From DAHUYF01 sp963789275 (GTDB lineage Bacteria > Pseudomonadota > Alphaproteobacteria > ATCC43930 > CGMCC-115725), in NCBI GenBank assembly GCA_963789275.1, contig CAWBKF010000008.1, forward strand, positions 1 through 64,000: 64,000 nt of DNA. The letters are read 5' to 3'. Below the pieces are notes generated by a model. It was given only the letters and a program-made list of their open reading frames with translations. It searched no databases and was not told the DNA's origin. Below, piece by piece: positions 54,309 through 63,795 of the stretch. The position numbers and the translations under genes were made by a program. How positions within the stretch are numbered: position 1 is the first letter of the stretch; each line of letters opens with the position of its first letter.

Positions 54309-55062
54309 TCAATGCAGCTCGGCCCAGATCTGGCGCTTGGCGGCGTAGAGCACGCCGGTCATCACCAGCAGGAAGATGAGCACCTTGGCGCCGGTGAATT
54401 TCCGCTCTTCCATCGTCGGCTCCGACGCCCAGGTGAGGAAGGTCGCGACGTCATGCGCCTCCTGCGTCAGCGTCGGCTTGGTGCCATCGGCATATGGCAC
54501 GTCGTTGCCGGCGAGCGGCGGCGGCATGGCGATCTGATGGCCGGGGAAGTACGCGTCGTACTGCATGTTCTCGCCCATCTTCACGCCGGGCGGCGGGTTC
54601 TTGTAGCCCTGCAGCAGCGCGTCGATGTAGTCGGCGCCGCCTTCGCGCGCCTTGATGATGAGCGAGAGATCCGGCGGCAGCGCGCCGTTGAGCGCGGCGC
54701 GCGCCGCCTGCTCGTTGGGAAACGGCGGGGCGAATGTGTCCGCCGGCCGGCCGGGGCGCTGAAACATCTCGCCCTGGTCGTTGGGGCCGTCGGTCACCTG
54801 CTTGCTGGCGGCGATCGCCTTGATCTCGTCCTCGCTATAGCCGATGCCCGAGAGATCGCGGTAATGCAGCAGGTTCATCGAATGGCAGTGCGAGCAGACC
54901 TCGTTATAGATCTCGAAGCCGCGCTGCACTCGCGGCGCGGTCATAGGTGCCGAAGGGCCCGTCGAAGGACCAGGATTGCTTCGGCATCGCCGGCTCTTCC
55001 TGGGCGCCGGCCGGGGCCGCCAGCGCCAGCAGGGCGAGGCCGGCGAGAAATGCAGCGCGCAT
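54309..55062 (-). CDS. petC: Cytochrome c1 (frame broken at 54930)
   Basis: The haem c subunit of the bc1 complex, about 250 residues when repaired. The signal peptide M-R-A-A-F-L-A-G-L-A-L-L-A-L-A-A-P-A-G-A is in one frame. The mature domain with haem motif V-C-S-H-C-H-S-M, M-G-E-N-M-Q-Y-D-A-Y-F-P-G with the likely methionine-ligand region, and the C-terminal anchor helix is in the next. Removing one base at 54930 joins Y-D-R-A-A to V-Q-R-G-F-E-I-Y. The ATG overlaps the petB stop. The span is 3n+1. Confidence 0.9.
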
Positions 55063-56336
55063 CAATGCTTCTCCATCGGGGCGGCGGCGAGCGGCGCGCC
55101 GCTCTTCTTCGTCACCGCGGCGGCGATGCTGGTCGGCAGCGGCAGCGGCCGCTCGAGCCAACCGATCACCGGGAACAGGATGATGAAGTGGACGAAGTAG
55201 TAGAGCGTGGCCAGCCGCCCGGCGACGATGAACCAGCCCTCGGGCCGGTTGGCGCCGCAATAGCCCAGCACCAGCACGTCGATCACCAGCAGCCAGAAGA
55301 CCCATTTGTAGACCGGGCGGAAGTGCGCGCTCCTGATCCGCGAGGTGTCGAGCCAGGGCAGGAAGAACAGCACGCCGATGGCGCCGAAGAGGCACAGCAC
55401 GCCGGCGAGCTTGGCCGGGATGAAGAGGATGTCCGGCACCGAGCGCAGGATCGCGTAGAACGGCAGGAAGTACCATTCCGGCACGATTTCCGGGGGCGTC
55501 TGCAGCGGATTGGCCGGGATGTAGTTCTGCGAATCGCCCAACGCGTTGGGCATGTAGAAGACGAAGGCCGCGTAGATGATCAGGAACACGCCCAGCCCGA
55601 ACATGTCCTTGATGGTGTAGTAGGGGTGGAAGGGGATGCTGTCCTGCGGCCCCTTGCGATCGATGCCGAGCGGATTGTTGGAGCCGTGCTGATGCAGCGC
55701 GATCAGATGCAGCACGACCACGCCGACGATGACGAAGGGCAGCAGGTAGTGGAGCGAGTAGAACCGGTTCAAGGTCGGATTGCCGATGGCGAAGCCGCCC
55801 CAGAGCCACGCGACGATCTTGGCGCCCACCACGGGGATCGCCGAGAACAGATTGGTGATGACGGTGGCGCCCCAGAAGCTCATCTGTCCCCACGGGAGCA
55901 CATAGCCCATGAAGGCGGTGGCCATCATCAGCAGCAGGATGATCACGCCGAGCATCCACAAGAGCTCGCGCGGCTCCTTGTAGGAGCCGTAATAGAGGCC
56001 GCGGAAGAGGTGGATATAGACGACGATGAAGAAGAACGACGCGCCGTTCATGTGGAGGTAGCGCATCAGCCAGCCGAAATTCACGTCGCGCATGATGCGC
56101 TCGACGGAATTGAAGGCGTAGTCGACGTGCGGCGTGTATTCCATCGCCAGGAAAATGCCGGTGACGATCATGATCACCAGCATGATCCCGGAGAGCGAGC
56201 CGAAGTTCCACCAATAGCTCAGATTCCTGGGCGTGGGGTACTCGTTCAGCTCATGCTGCATGAAGGTGAAGATCGGCAGGCGGTGGTCGATCCAGCGTAC
56301 GAGCTTGCTTTGGCTTTGAGTGCCGGGCGCGGCCAT
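55062..56336 (-). CDS. petB: Cytochrome b of the bc1 complex
   Basis: A 424-residue, eight-helix membrane subunit with two haems b. Conserved W-N-F-G-S-L-S-G-I, R-Y-L-H-M-N-G-A-S and the S-L-H-Y-L-L-P-F-V segment carry haem-ligand histidines, and P-E-W-Y-F-L-P-F-Y is the quinol-oxidation (Qo) signature. It lies 12 bp after the Rieske gene and overlaps petC (ATGA). Confidence 0.96.
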   Translation of the reverse strand: MAAPGTQSQSKLVRWIDHRLPIFTFMQHELNEYPTPRNLSYWWNFGSLSGIMLVIMIVTGIFLAMEYTPHVDYAFNSVERIMRDVNFGWLMRYLHMNGASFFFIVVYIHLFRGLYYGSYKEPRELLWMLGVIILLLMMATAFMGYVLPWGQMSFWGATVITNLFSAIPVVGAKIVAWLWGGFAIGNPTLNRFYSLHYLLPFVIVGVVVLHLIALHQHGSNNPLGIDRKGPQDSIPFHPYYTIKDMFGLGVFLIIYAAFVFYMPNALGDSQNYIPANPLQTPPEIVPEWYFLPFYAILRSVPDILFIPAKLAGVLCLFGAIGVLFFLPWLDTSRIRSAHFRPVYKWVFWLLVIDVLVLGYCGANRPEGWFIVAGRLATLYYFVHFIILFPVIGWLERPLPLPTSIAAAVTKKSGAPLAAAPMEKH

Positions 56337-56348
56337 GGTCTTGCCCTT

Positions 56349-57002
56349 CTAAAGCTGCTCGATGGAGTTGAGGTCGAACGTCGACCCCGACGGATTCTCG
56401 CCGATGCGGACGACGGTGTCGCTGACGAAATTGTAGGGCGGCACCGGCAGGTTGTAGGGTGCCGGCACGCCGCTGAAGACGCGCCCCGACAGATCGTACC
56501 GCGAGCCATGGCACGGGCAGAAATATCCGCCGGGCCAGCCGGCATCGATATCGCCGGGCGTCGGCTTGAATTCCGGAATGCAGCCGAGATGCGTGCAGAT
56601 GCCGACAAGCACCGCGAATTCGGGCTTGATCGAGCGGTGCCAGTTCTTGGCATAGTCCGGCTGCTGATCCGCCTGCGATTCCGGGTCACGCAGCAGGCTG
56701 AGCACCTTCGGCTCCTGCAGCGACTTCAGCTCCGGAGCGGTTCGATTGACGATGAAGATCGGCCGGCTGCGCCACAGCACCACGATCTGCTGGCCGGGCT
56801 GAAGATGCGAGAGATCGACATCGAGCGGCGCGCCGGCCGCGAGCGTGTCCTTGGCGGCGTTCATGCTGTCGACGAGCGGCCAGACCGCAACCGCCGCGCC
56901 GATCCCGGCCAGCGCCGTCGCGGCGAGCTGCAGGAAATCGCGCCGCGTTCCCAACTCTTGGGTGTGCGCGTCCCCCGGCTTCGCTTGCGCCGCATCCGCC
57001 AT
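56349..57002 (-). CDS. petA: Ubiquinol-cytochrome c reductase iron-sulfur (Rieske) subunit
   Basis: A 217-residue Rieske protein. A twin-arginine-type N-terminus (G-T-R-R-D-F-L-Q-L-A) leads into the single anchor helix. The [2Fe-2S] ligands lie in C-T-H-L-G-C and C-P-C-H-G-S. The start at 57002 is preceded by AAGGAG. It is the first gene of petABC, divergent from trmL over 191 bp that should contain its promoter. Confidence 0.95.
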   Translation of the reverse strand: MADAAQAKPGDAHTQELGTRRDFLQLAATALAGIGAAVAVWPLVDSMNAAKDTLAAGAPLDVDLSHLQPGQQIVVLWRSRPIFIVNRTAPELKSLQEPKVLSLLRDPESQADQQPDYAKNWHRSIKPEFAVLVGICTHLGCIPEFKPTPGDIDAGWPGGYFCPCHGSRYDLSGRVFSGVPAPYNLPVPPYNFVSDTVVRIGENPSGSTFDLNSIEQL

Positions 57003-57193
57003 CGGGCCACCTCTCCTTAAAGACCTGACCGCCCAGAGTCCCCCGCCGGGCAGGATATAGACGGCGCGCAAGCTATACTGTTGAACGCTCTCGGCTATGC
57101 GACATCCTGCCGCACAACTGCCGGGAAGCCTGCGCTCCGCCGCGGGGCGATGAGCTATAGTCGATCCCGCCGAGGCATGCAAAACCGGACCCC

Positions 57194-57652
57194 ATGCGGC
57201 TTGCCCTCTATCAGCCCGATATCCCGCAGAATGCCGGCGCATTGCTCCGGCTCGGCGCCTGCCTGGGCGTGCCGGTGGATGTGATCGAGCCCTGCGGCTT
57301 CGTGCTCGCCGACCGCCGCCTGAAGCGCGCCGGAATGGATTACCTCGAGGCCGCCGCCCTCGTGCGCCACACCTCATGGGAGAGCTTCCGCGCCGGCCAC
57401 CGGGGCCGGCTGGTGCTGCTCACGACCAAGGCGGCGCTCTCCTACCATCGCTTCCGCTTCCGGCCGGAAGACACGCTGCTGCTCGGCAGCGAGAGCGCCG
57501 GCGTGCCCGACACCGTGCATCGCGCCGCCGAGGCGCGGCTGCGCATCCCGCTGATCGCGGGATTGCGCTCGCTCAACGTCGCGCTGGCCGCCGCCATGGT
57601 GCTGGGCGAGGCGCTGCGGCAGACCGAGCAGTTCCCCGAGGAGCCGAGATGA
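57194..57652 (+). CDS. trmL: tRNA (cytidine(34)-2'-O)-methyltransferase
   Basis: A 152-residue SPOUT methyltransferase modifying the wobble base of leucine tRNAs. Features: L-Y-Q-P-D-I-P-Q-N-A-G-A-L-L-R near the start, L-L-L-G-S-E-S-A-G-V-P, I-P-L-I-A-G-L-R-S-L-N-V-A-L-A-A. The deep-knot motifs are intact. It overlaps hemF by 4 bp, a pairing seen in other alphaproteobacteria. Confidence 0.93.
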   Translation: MRLALYQPDIPQNAGALLRLGACLGVPVDVIEPCGFVLADRRLKRAGMDYLEAAALVRHTSWESFRAGHRGRLVLLTTKAALSYHRFRFRPEDTLLLGSESAGVPDTVHRAAEARLRIPLIAGLRSLNVALAAAMVLGEALRQTEQFPEEPR

Positions 57653-58495
57653 GCGAAGCCCAGAAAGCGCGCGCGGTCACCTGGTTCACCGGCTTGCGCG
57701 ACCGCATCTGCGCCGCCTTCGAGGCGATCGAGGATGACTACGCCGCCCAGCGCCCCGAAGACGGCGGCGCCGGCCGCTTCGAACGGCGCGCCTGGCCGCG
57801 CGATGGCGGCGGCGGCGGCGTCATGTCGGTGATGCATGGCCGCGTCTTCGAGAAGGTCGGGGTCAACGTCTCCACCGTCTGGGGCGAGTTCTCGCCGGAA
57901 TTCCGCAGCCCAGATCCCCGGCGCCGCCGAGGACCCGCGCTTCTGGACGAGCGGCATCTCGCTGGTGGCGCATCTGCGCTCGCCGCGCGTGCCGGCCGTC
58001 CACATGAACACGCGGCATGTCCGCACCAGCAAGGCCTGGTTCGGCGGCGGCGCCGATCTCACGCCGATGGTCCCCGACCCCGCCGACACGGAAGCCTTCC
58101 ACGCCGCGCTCAAGGCGGCGTGCGATGCGCACGACCCCAGCTATTACCCGCGCTACAAGCAATGGTGCGACGAGTATTTCTTCCTGAAGCACCGCAACGA
58201 GCCGCGCGGCGTCGGCGGCATCTTCTACGATTATCTCGACAGCGGCGACTGGGAGCGCGATTTCGCCTTCACCCAGGCGGTGGGCGAGGCGTTCCTCGCC
58301 GTATATCCCGGCATCGTCCGCCGCCACATGCTGGAGCCCTGGACGGCCGAGGAGCGCCGCCACCAGCTCATCCGCCGCGGCCGCTATGTCGAGTTCAACC
58401 TGCTCTACGACCGCGGCACCGCCTTCGGCCTTAGGACCGGCGGCAACATCGAAGCGATCTTCATGTCGCTGCCGCCCGAGGTGGCATGGCCTTAG
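57649..58495 (+). CDS. hemF: Oxygen-dependent coproporphyrinogen III oxidase (frame broken at 57910)
   Basis: A haem-synthesis enzyme of about 282 residues when repaired. The first 87 residues (including G-G-G-G-V-M-S-V-M and K-V-G-V-N-V-S-T-V-W-G) are in one frame. The rest (H-M-N-T-R-H, W-F-G-G-G-A-D-L-T-P, Y-K-Q-W-C-D-E-Y-F, and R-Y-V-E-F-N-L-L-Y-D-R-G-T) is in the next. Dropping one C at 57910 joins them. The protein ends L-P-P-E-V-A-W-P, a short end compatible with alphaproteobacterial HemF. The enzyme needs oxygen, so the organism can live aerobically. Confidence 0.9.
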
Positions 58496-58496
58496 C

Positions 58497-58561
58497 GCAA
58501 CGCGCGCAGCGCGTCGTCGCTGGCGGGCGCCAGCGGTTGTCCTCACAACCGCGGGAGCCCG
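58497..58561. repeat. Dispersed double-hairpin repeat, copy B
   Basis: The second copy of the element at 37804-37869. It shares GGCGCCAGCGGTTG and CAACCGCG-GAGCC, and the first hairpin (AACGCGCGCAGCGCGT). The loop differs, while the stem pairing is kept. It begins two bases after the hemF stop, just as copy A follows a stop codon. Confidence 0.6.
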
Positions 58562-58956
58562 CCCGGTGCGGGCTGGCTTCCTCCTCGAACCGTACGCCAT
58601 TGGTGTACTCCAATGAGTAAAAAATTTCCGTACGCCGATGACTGCATAACTCGCCCCACCGCCCCGCCTCATCCCAACTCTCTCCGCTCCCCGGGGCGAA
58701 GAGGGAGGAACAAATCCTAATCCTGCACCCCTCTGCCACCAAGGCTCGGGCCAATTCGCCGTCCTTTCCGGATGTCGTGGCGATCGGAACACTGCAGCTC
58801 ATTCGAGAGCGCGGCAATCAATGTCTCGCGGCGCAGTTGCACAAGAGGGCAGACGTGTCGCGCGGCGATTAGCGCATGAAGAGACAAGAATCAGCAAGAT
58901 TGTCATTGAAAGACCCCATCCATGTGTCAGCATTGAAGGGCTAGACGCGCCATCGA
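58562..58956. other. Intergenic region upstream of the formate dehydrogenase operon
   Basis: I see no credible gene in these bases. CCGTACGCC occurs twice (near 58590 and 58630), and between them ATTGG-tgtact-CCAAT forms a short inverted repeat at about 58600-58615, beside an A-run. These could be control elements for the operon, but the distance to the first gene is over 300 bp. Confidence 0.35.
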
Positions 58957-59178
58957 ATGGTCATGATGAAGAAGGGGCCCGAGACACTCATCCAGCGGCG
59001 CAACTTGCTCCGCACGGTGGCGACCGGCGTAGTCGCGGTGGCGACCGCGACCACGGTTGCGTTCGAGCCAGCCTCGGCCGAGCCCCGGAACAGCAGTGAC
59101 AAACGCAAAGCTCGCTATCAGGCAAGCTCTGCCGAGGTGCAAGAGTTCTATCATGTCAACCGCTACCCGGTGCGGTGA
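58957..59178 (+). CDS. Formate dehydrogenase region Tat-signal small protein
   Basis: A 73-residue protein with a twin-arginine-like start (I-Q-R-R-N-L-L-R-T-V-A-T-G), an Ala/Thr/Val-rich segment and the tail K-R-K-A-R-Y-Q-A-S-S-A-E-V-Q-E-F-Y-H-V-N-R-Y-P. This matches the short 'formate dehydrogenase region TAT target' proteins that usually precede fdh structural genes and whose job is unknown, perhaps as an assembly factor. Three nearby ATG codons (58957, 58963, 58966) could start it. The stop overlaps the GTG of fdhA. Confidence 0.8.
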   Translation: MVMMKKGPETLIQRRNLLRTVATGVVAVATATTVAFEPASAEPRNSSDKRKARYQASSAEVQEFYHVNRYPVR

Positions 59179-62148
59179 GGGAGGCGTCCCTGTTTATCAA
59201 GAAGAAGACACAGCGGCGCGTCGACCACACGACATTTGCCGCGGCGCCTGAGGACCAACCGGCAAGCGGCTTGGATCGGCGGACATTTCTGCGCCGTTCC
59301 GGCCTCACCGCGGGAACTCTGGCGGCACTTGGCAGCCTGCCGCTGGCCGGCATACGCAAAGCCGAAGCCGGGCCGCCACCGCCCGCGGGCGCGGCGGTGA
59401 CCCGCCGCAAGAATATCTGCACCCATTGCTCGGTCGGCTGCTCCGTTGTGGCCGAGGTTGCTGACGACGTCTGGATCGGCCAGGAGCCCGACTACGACAG
59501 CCCGATCAACCGGGGCTCCCATTGCTGCAAAGGCGCGGCAGTCCGCGACGACGTACTGAGCGAGCGCCGCCTGCGCTATCCGGTGAAGCTGGTGAAGGGA
59601 CAATGGACCCGGCTCAGCTGGGATCAGGCGATCGACGAGATCGGCAACAAGCTGCTGGAGATCCGGCAAAAATCGGGACCGGACTCGGTCTATTGGCTGG
59701 GCTCCGCCAAGTTCACCAACGAGGCCGCCTATCTCAATCGCAAGCTCGCCGCCTTCTGGGGCACCAACAATTCCGATCACCAGGCGCGCATCTGTCACTC
59801 CACCACGGTCACCGGCGTCGCCAATACCTGGGGCTACGGCGCGATGACCAACAGCTACAACGACATCCGCAATGCCAAGACCATCCTCATCATGGGCGGC
59901 AACCCGGCGGAAGCTCACCCGGTCTCGCTGCAGCACATTCTCGAGGGCAAGGAACTCAACCGCGCGAACATGATCGTCGTCGATCCCCGGATGACGCGGA
60001 CCGCGGCCCATGCGACGGAATATGTCCGCGTCCGTCCCGGCACCCATATCGCGACGATCTACGGGATGCTCTGGCACATCTTCGAGAATGGCTGGGAAGA
60101 CAAGGAATTCCTCAGCCAGCGCGTCTACGGCGTGGACGAGATCCGCGCCGAGGTGGCGAAGTGGGCGCCCGCCGAGGTCGAGCGCGTCACCGGCCTCCCG
60201 GAGGCGCAGGTCAGGCACGTCGCCGAGATCTTCGCCAAAGAGAAACCGGCGACGCTGATCTGGGCGATGGGACAGACCCAGTTCACGACCGGCACGGCCA
60301 ATGTCCGGGCCAGCTGCATCCTGCTGCTCGCCACCGGCAATGTCGGCCACGCCGGCGGCGGCGCCAATATTTTCCGCGGCCACACCAACGTCCAGGGCGC
60401 GACCGACCTCGGGCTCGACGTGACGTCGCTGCCGCTCTACTACGGCCTTTCCGAGGAGGCCTGGCGGCACTGGTGCCGGGTCTGGGAGGTGGAGTACGAC
60501 TGGATCCGCGCCCGCTTCCCCGACAAGACGCTGATGGAGACCCCTGGCATCCCCAGCACGCGCTGGTTCGATGCCACGCTGCTGCCGAAAGATCAGGTCA
60601 GCCAACCCGACACGGTCCACGCGATGTTCATCATGGGACATGGCGTCAACACCATCACCCGGATGCCGGAAGCGGTGCGCGGCATCGAGAAGCTGGACCT
60701 GCTGGTCGTGTGCGATCCCTATCCGACGGCCTGGTCGGTGCGTCTCCCAGCGCCAGGACGGCATATACCTGCTGCCGGCCTGCACGAGCTTCGAGATGGA
60801 TGGCTCCCGCACGGCGTCGAACCGCTCGCTGCAATGGGGCGAGCAGATCGTGAAGCCGGTCTTCGAATCGAAGAACGACTACGACGTGATGTATATGCTC
60901 GCCCGCAAGTTCGGCTTCGCCGAGGAGATGTTCAAGAACATCAAAGTCGAGAATGGCGCGGTCTCCGCCGAAGACATCCTGCGCGAGATCAATCGCGGCG
61001 GATGGTCGACGGGATATTGCGGCCAGTCGCCGGAGCGGCTGAAGGCGCATATGAGGAACCAGAGCAAATTCGATCTGGTGACGCTCCGGGCGCCGAAGGA
61101 CGATCCCGAGGTCGGCGGCGACTACTACGGCCTGCCCTGGCCCTGCTGGGGAACGCCGGAATACAGGCATCCCGGCACGCCGATTCTCTACAATACCAGC
61201 CTGCCGGTGAAGGAGGGCGGCGGCACCTTTCGCGCCCGGTTCGGCGTTGAACGTGTGGTCAAGCGCAAGGTGATCGAGAACGGCCAGGAGGTCGAGAAGG
61301 AGGTGCACGACAACCTTCTCGCCGAAGGCTCCTATTCCGCCGGATCCGAGATCAAGGACGGCTATCCCGAGTTCACCCTCGGCGTTCTGAAGAAGCTGGG
61401 CTGGGACAAGGATCTCACCGCGCAGGAGATGGCGATCATCCAGCGCGTCAATTCTGTCAATCCGGACGCGGTGTCCTGGTCCCTCGACCTCTCGGGCGGC
61501 ATCCAGCGCGTGGCGATCGAGCATGGCTGCGCGCCTTACGGCAACGGCAAGGCGCGGATGATCGCCTGGAACCTGCCTGATCCCGTCCCGGTCCACCGCG
61601 AGCCGATCTATACGCCCCGGCCGGACCTCGTCGCCAAATATCCGACCTTGCCGGACGCTCGTCAGTTCCGCGTGCCCAACACCGGCTTTTCCGTCCAGAA
61701 ATCCGCCGTCGATCGAGGCGTCGTCAAAGAGTTCCCGCTGATCCTGACCTCCGGGCGGCTGGTGGACTACGAAGGCGGCGGCGAGGAGACGCGCTCCAAC
61801 AAGTGGCTTGCCGAGTTGAAGCAGGACATGTTCGTCGAGATCAATCCGGCGGACGCCGGCGAGCGCGGCGTCAGGGACGGTGACTGGGTCTGGGTCACCG
61901 GGGCCGAGAGCCGCTCGAAGGCGCGCATGAAGGCGCTGGTGACCGAGCGGGTCGGCAAGGGTGTCGCCTGGATGCCCTATCACTTCGCCGGCTGGTTCCA
62001 GGGTGCCGATCTCCGCAGCAGGTATCCGAAGGGCGCCGATCCCTTCGTGCTTGGCGAGAGCGCCAACACGCTCACGACCTACGGCTTCGATCCCGCCACC
62101 GGCATGCAGGAACCCAAGGCTACGCTCTGCCAGATCAGAGCAGCGTGA
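59175..62148 (+). CDS. fdhA: Formate dehydrogenase catalytic subunit (frame broken at 60747)
   Basis: A molybdenum/tungsten bis-MGD enzyme of about 990 residues that oxidises formate. A Tat leader (D-R-R-T-F-L-R-R-S at 34-42) sends it to the periplasm. A [4Fe-4S] site is formed by C-T-H-C-S-V-G-C plus Cys 117 or 118. The active-site residue is a cysteine (R-I-C-H-S-T, about 207), not selenocysteine. M-G-G-N-P-A-E-A-H-P and G-H-T-N-V-Q-G-A-T-D follow. One extra base at 60747 breaks the frame; without it V-R-L joins Q-R-Q-D-G-I-Y-L-L-P. The span is 3n+1. The operon continues with the iron-sulfur and cytochrome b subunits. Confidence 0.92.
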
Positions 62149-62159
62149 GGAGCGGCGCC

Positions 62160-62762
62160 ATGGCTCGAATGAAATTCCTCTGCGACGCCGACCGGTGCAT
62201 CGACTGCAACGCCTGCGTCACCGCCTGCAAGAACGAGAACGAAGTGCCCTGGGGCATCAACCGCCGCCGCGTCGTCACCATCAACGACGGCAAGCCCGGC
62301 GAGCGCTCGGTCTCCATGGCTTGCATGCATTGCACCGACGCGCCCTGCGCGTCGGTCTGCCCGGTCAACTGCATTTTCCCGACCGATGACGGCATCGTCC
62401 TTCATTCGAAGGATCTGTGCATCGGTTGCGGATATTGCTTCTACGCCTGTCCGTTCGGAGCGCCGCAATATCCCCAAATCGGCAATTTCGGCTCCCGCGG
62501 CAAGATGGACAAATGCACCTACTGCGCCGGCGGCGGCGGTCCGGAAGCGCCCGGCAGTGCCGCGGAATTCAGCAAATACGGCTCGAATCGCTTTGGTGAC
62601 GGCAAGCTGCCGCTGTGCGCGGAGATGTGCTCCACCAAGTCGCTGCTTGCCGGCGATGGTGAGGTCATCGCCGAGATATACAAGGAGCGGGTTCTGAAAC
62701 GCGGTTACGGCTCCGGCGCTTGGGGTTGGATGACCGCCTATCACGAGGACATCGCGACTTGA
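62160..62762 (+). CDS. fdhB: Formate dehydrogenase iron-sulfur subunit
   Basis: A 200-residue electron-transfer protein with four cysteine groups for [4Fe-4S] clusters: C-I-D-C-N-A-C-V-T-A-C, C-M-H-C-T-D-A-P-C-A-S-V-C, C-I-G-C-G-Y-C-F-Y-A-C-P and C-T-Y-C with a later C-A-E-M-C. The C-terminal anchor helix of E. coli FdnH is missing. GAGGAG lies 7 nt before the ATG. It passes electrons from FdhA to the cytochrome b subunit. Confidence 0.93.
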   Translation: MARMKFLCDADRCIDCNACVTACKNENEVPWGINRRRVVTINDGKPGERSVSMACMHCTDAPCASVCPVNCIFPTDDGIVLHSKDLCIGCGYCFYACPFGAPQYPQIGNFGSRGKMDKCTYCAGGGGPEAPGSAAEFSKYGSNRFGDGKLPLCAEMCSTKSLLAGDGEVIAEIYKERVLKRGYGSGAWGWMTAYHEDIAT

Positions 62763-62784
62763 GCGGCTCGAGATGGAGGCCACA

Positions 62785-63795
62785 ATGACGCGGCTTGCGC
62801 GCATGCTCTCTGTCGTCGGCGTGATGGCGCTCCTGGCGGTTGCGGGAGCCGGATCCGCACCGGCCCAGCAGCTCGGTCCGGACGGCGCCCCGAACCCTGA
62901 CGCGAGTTCCGTGCATGAGCAGACGCTGCTGCGGCAGATGCCGCGCATCGAAGGGCGCATCGACATTCCCGACGTGAAAGCGAGGGTCCTGCTTCAGCCC
63001 GCGGGCCGGGAGTGGGAGTACTTCCACGAAGTGATGCTGCACTGGGTTGGAGCGATCGTGATCCTCGGCATGATTGCCGTCTTGGCGCTCGGTTATCTGA
63101 TCCTCGGCCGGATCCGGATCTCGGCGGGCCGGTCCGGACGGAAGCTGCGCCGCTTCAGCGCCTTCGAGCGCTTCTCGCACTGGCTGACGGCGGTGTCCTT
63201 CGTCGTCCTCGGCCTCACCGGGCTCAACATCACCTTCGGCAAGATCCTGCTGCTGCCGGCGATCGGGCCGGAGGCGTTCAGCGACATCTCCCAGGCGGCC
63301 AAGTACGCCCACAACTTCACCAGCTTCGCTTTCGTGATCGGCCTGGTCCTGATCGTGGCAGCCTGGATCAAGGACAATATCCCGCGCAAGGTGGACATCG
63401 ACTGGATCAAGCAGGGCGGCGGCTTCATCAAGTACCGGCACGCGCCCGCGGGACGCTTCAATGCCGGCGAGAAACTGGTCTTCTGGCTGGCCCTCCTCGG
63501 CGGCGCGGCGGCGGCGGTGTCCGGATATCTGCTGCTTTTCCCGTTCTACGGCACCGGTATCGCCGAGATGCAGCTGGCGCAGGTCGTGCACGCTGTCGTC
63601 GCCGTTCTCTTCATCGCCCTGATCCTCGCTCACATCTATATCGGCACCCTGGGCATGGAGGGGGCGTTCGAGGCCATGGGAACCGGCAAGGTCGACCTCA
63701 ACTGGGCGAAGGAGCATCACGACCTCTGGCTGCGCGAGCAGCTCGCCGGCGAGCGGAGCGGCGGGTCGGAGCCTACCGCGACACCGGCTGAATGA
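62785..63795 (+). CDS. fdhC: Formate dehydrogenase cytochrome b subunit
   Basis: A 336-residue membrane protein. After a signal peptide (M-T-R-L-A-R-M-L-S-V-V-G, cleaved near A-P-A-Q) there is an extracytoplasmic segment of about 60 residues, one helix, then a four-helix cytochrome b556 (FdnI-like) domain with histidines in F-E-R-F-S-H-W, Y-A-H-N-F and I-L-A-H-I-Y. It delivers electrons to quinone. I prefer the ATG at 62785 because GGAGG sits 6 nt upstream; an ATG at 62773 is possible. Confidence 0.9.
   Translation: MTRLARMLSVVGVMALLAVAGAGSAPAQQLGPDGAPNPDASSVHEQTLLRQMPRIEGRIDIPDVKARVLLQPAGREWEYFHEVMLHWVGAIVILGMIAVLALGYLILGRIRISAGRSGRKLRRFSAFERFSHWLTAVSFVVLGLTGLNITFGKILLLPAIGPEAFSDISQAAKYAHNFTSFAFVIGLVLIVAAWIKDNIPRKVDIDWIKQGGGFIKYRHAPAGRFNAGEKLVFWLALLGGAAAAVSGYLLLFPFYGTGIAEMQLAQVVHAVVAVLFIALILAHIYIGTLGMEGAFEAMGTGKVDLNWAKEHHDLWLREQLAGERSGGSEPTATPAE

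Noticed and set aside
52290..57020. A 1576-codon open frame on the plus strand, antisense to mtnA, mtnP and petABC
   Set aside because: Its product is an Arg/His/Asp-rich low-complexity string with no family features, while six well-known proteins lie on the other strand. Long antisense frames are expected where G+C is this high.
58440..58495. Truncation of HemF by the adjacent repeat copy
   Set aside because: The end L-P-P-E-V-x-W-P is a normal short C-terminus for alphaproteobacterial HemF, so the repeat lies outside the gene.
59790..59800. Selenocysteine in formate dehydrogenase
   Set aside because: The active-site codon is TGT (Cys) in R-I-C-H-S, not TGA. No SECIS-like hairpin is needed.
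60747..60747. Programmed frameshifting as an explanation for fdhA and the other broken genes
   Set aside because: No slippery heptamer or downstream pseudoknot pattern is shared by the eleven sites, and the affected families are not known to use recoding.
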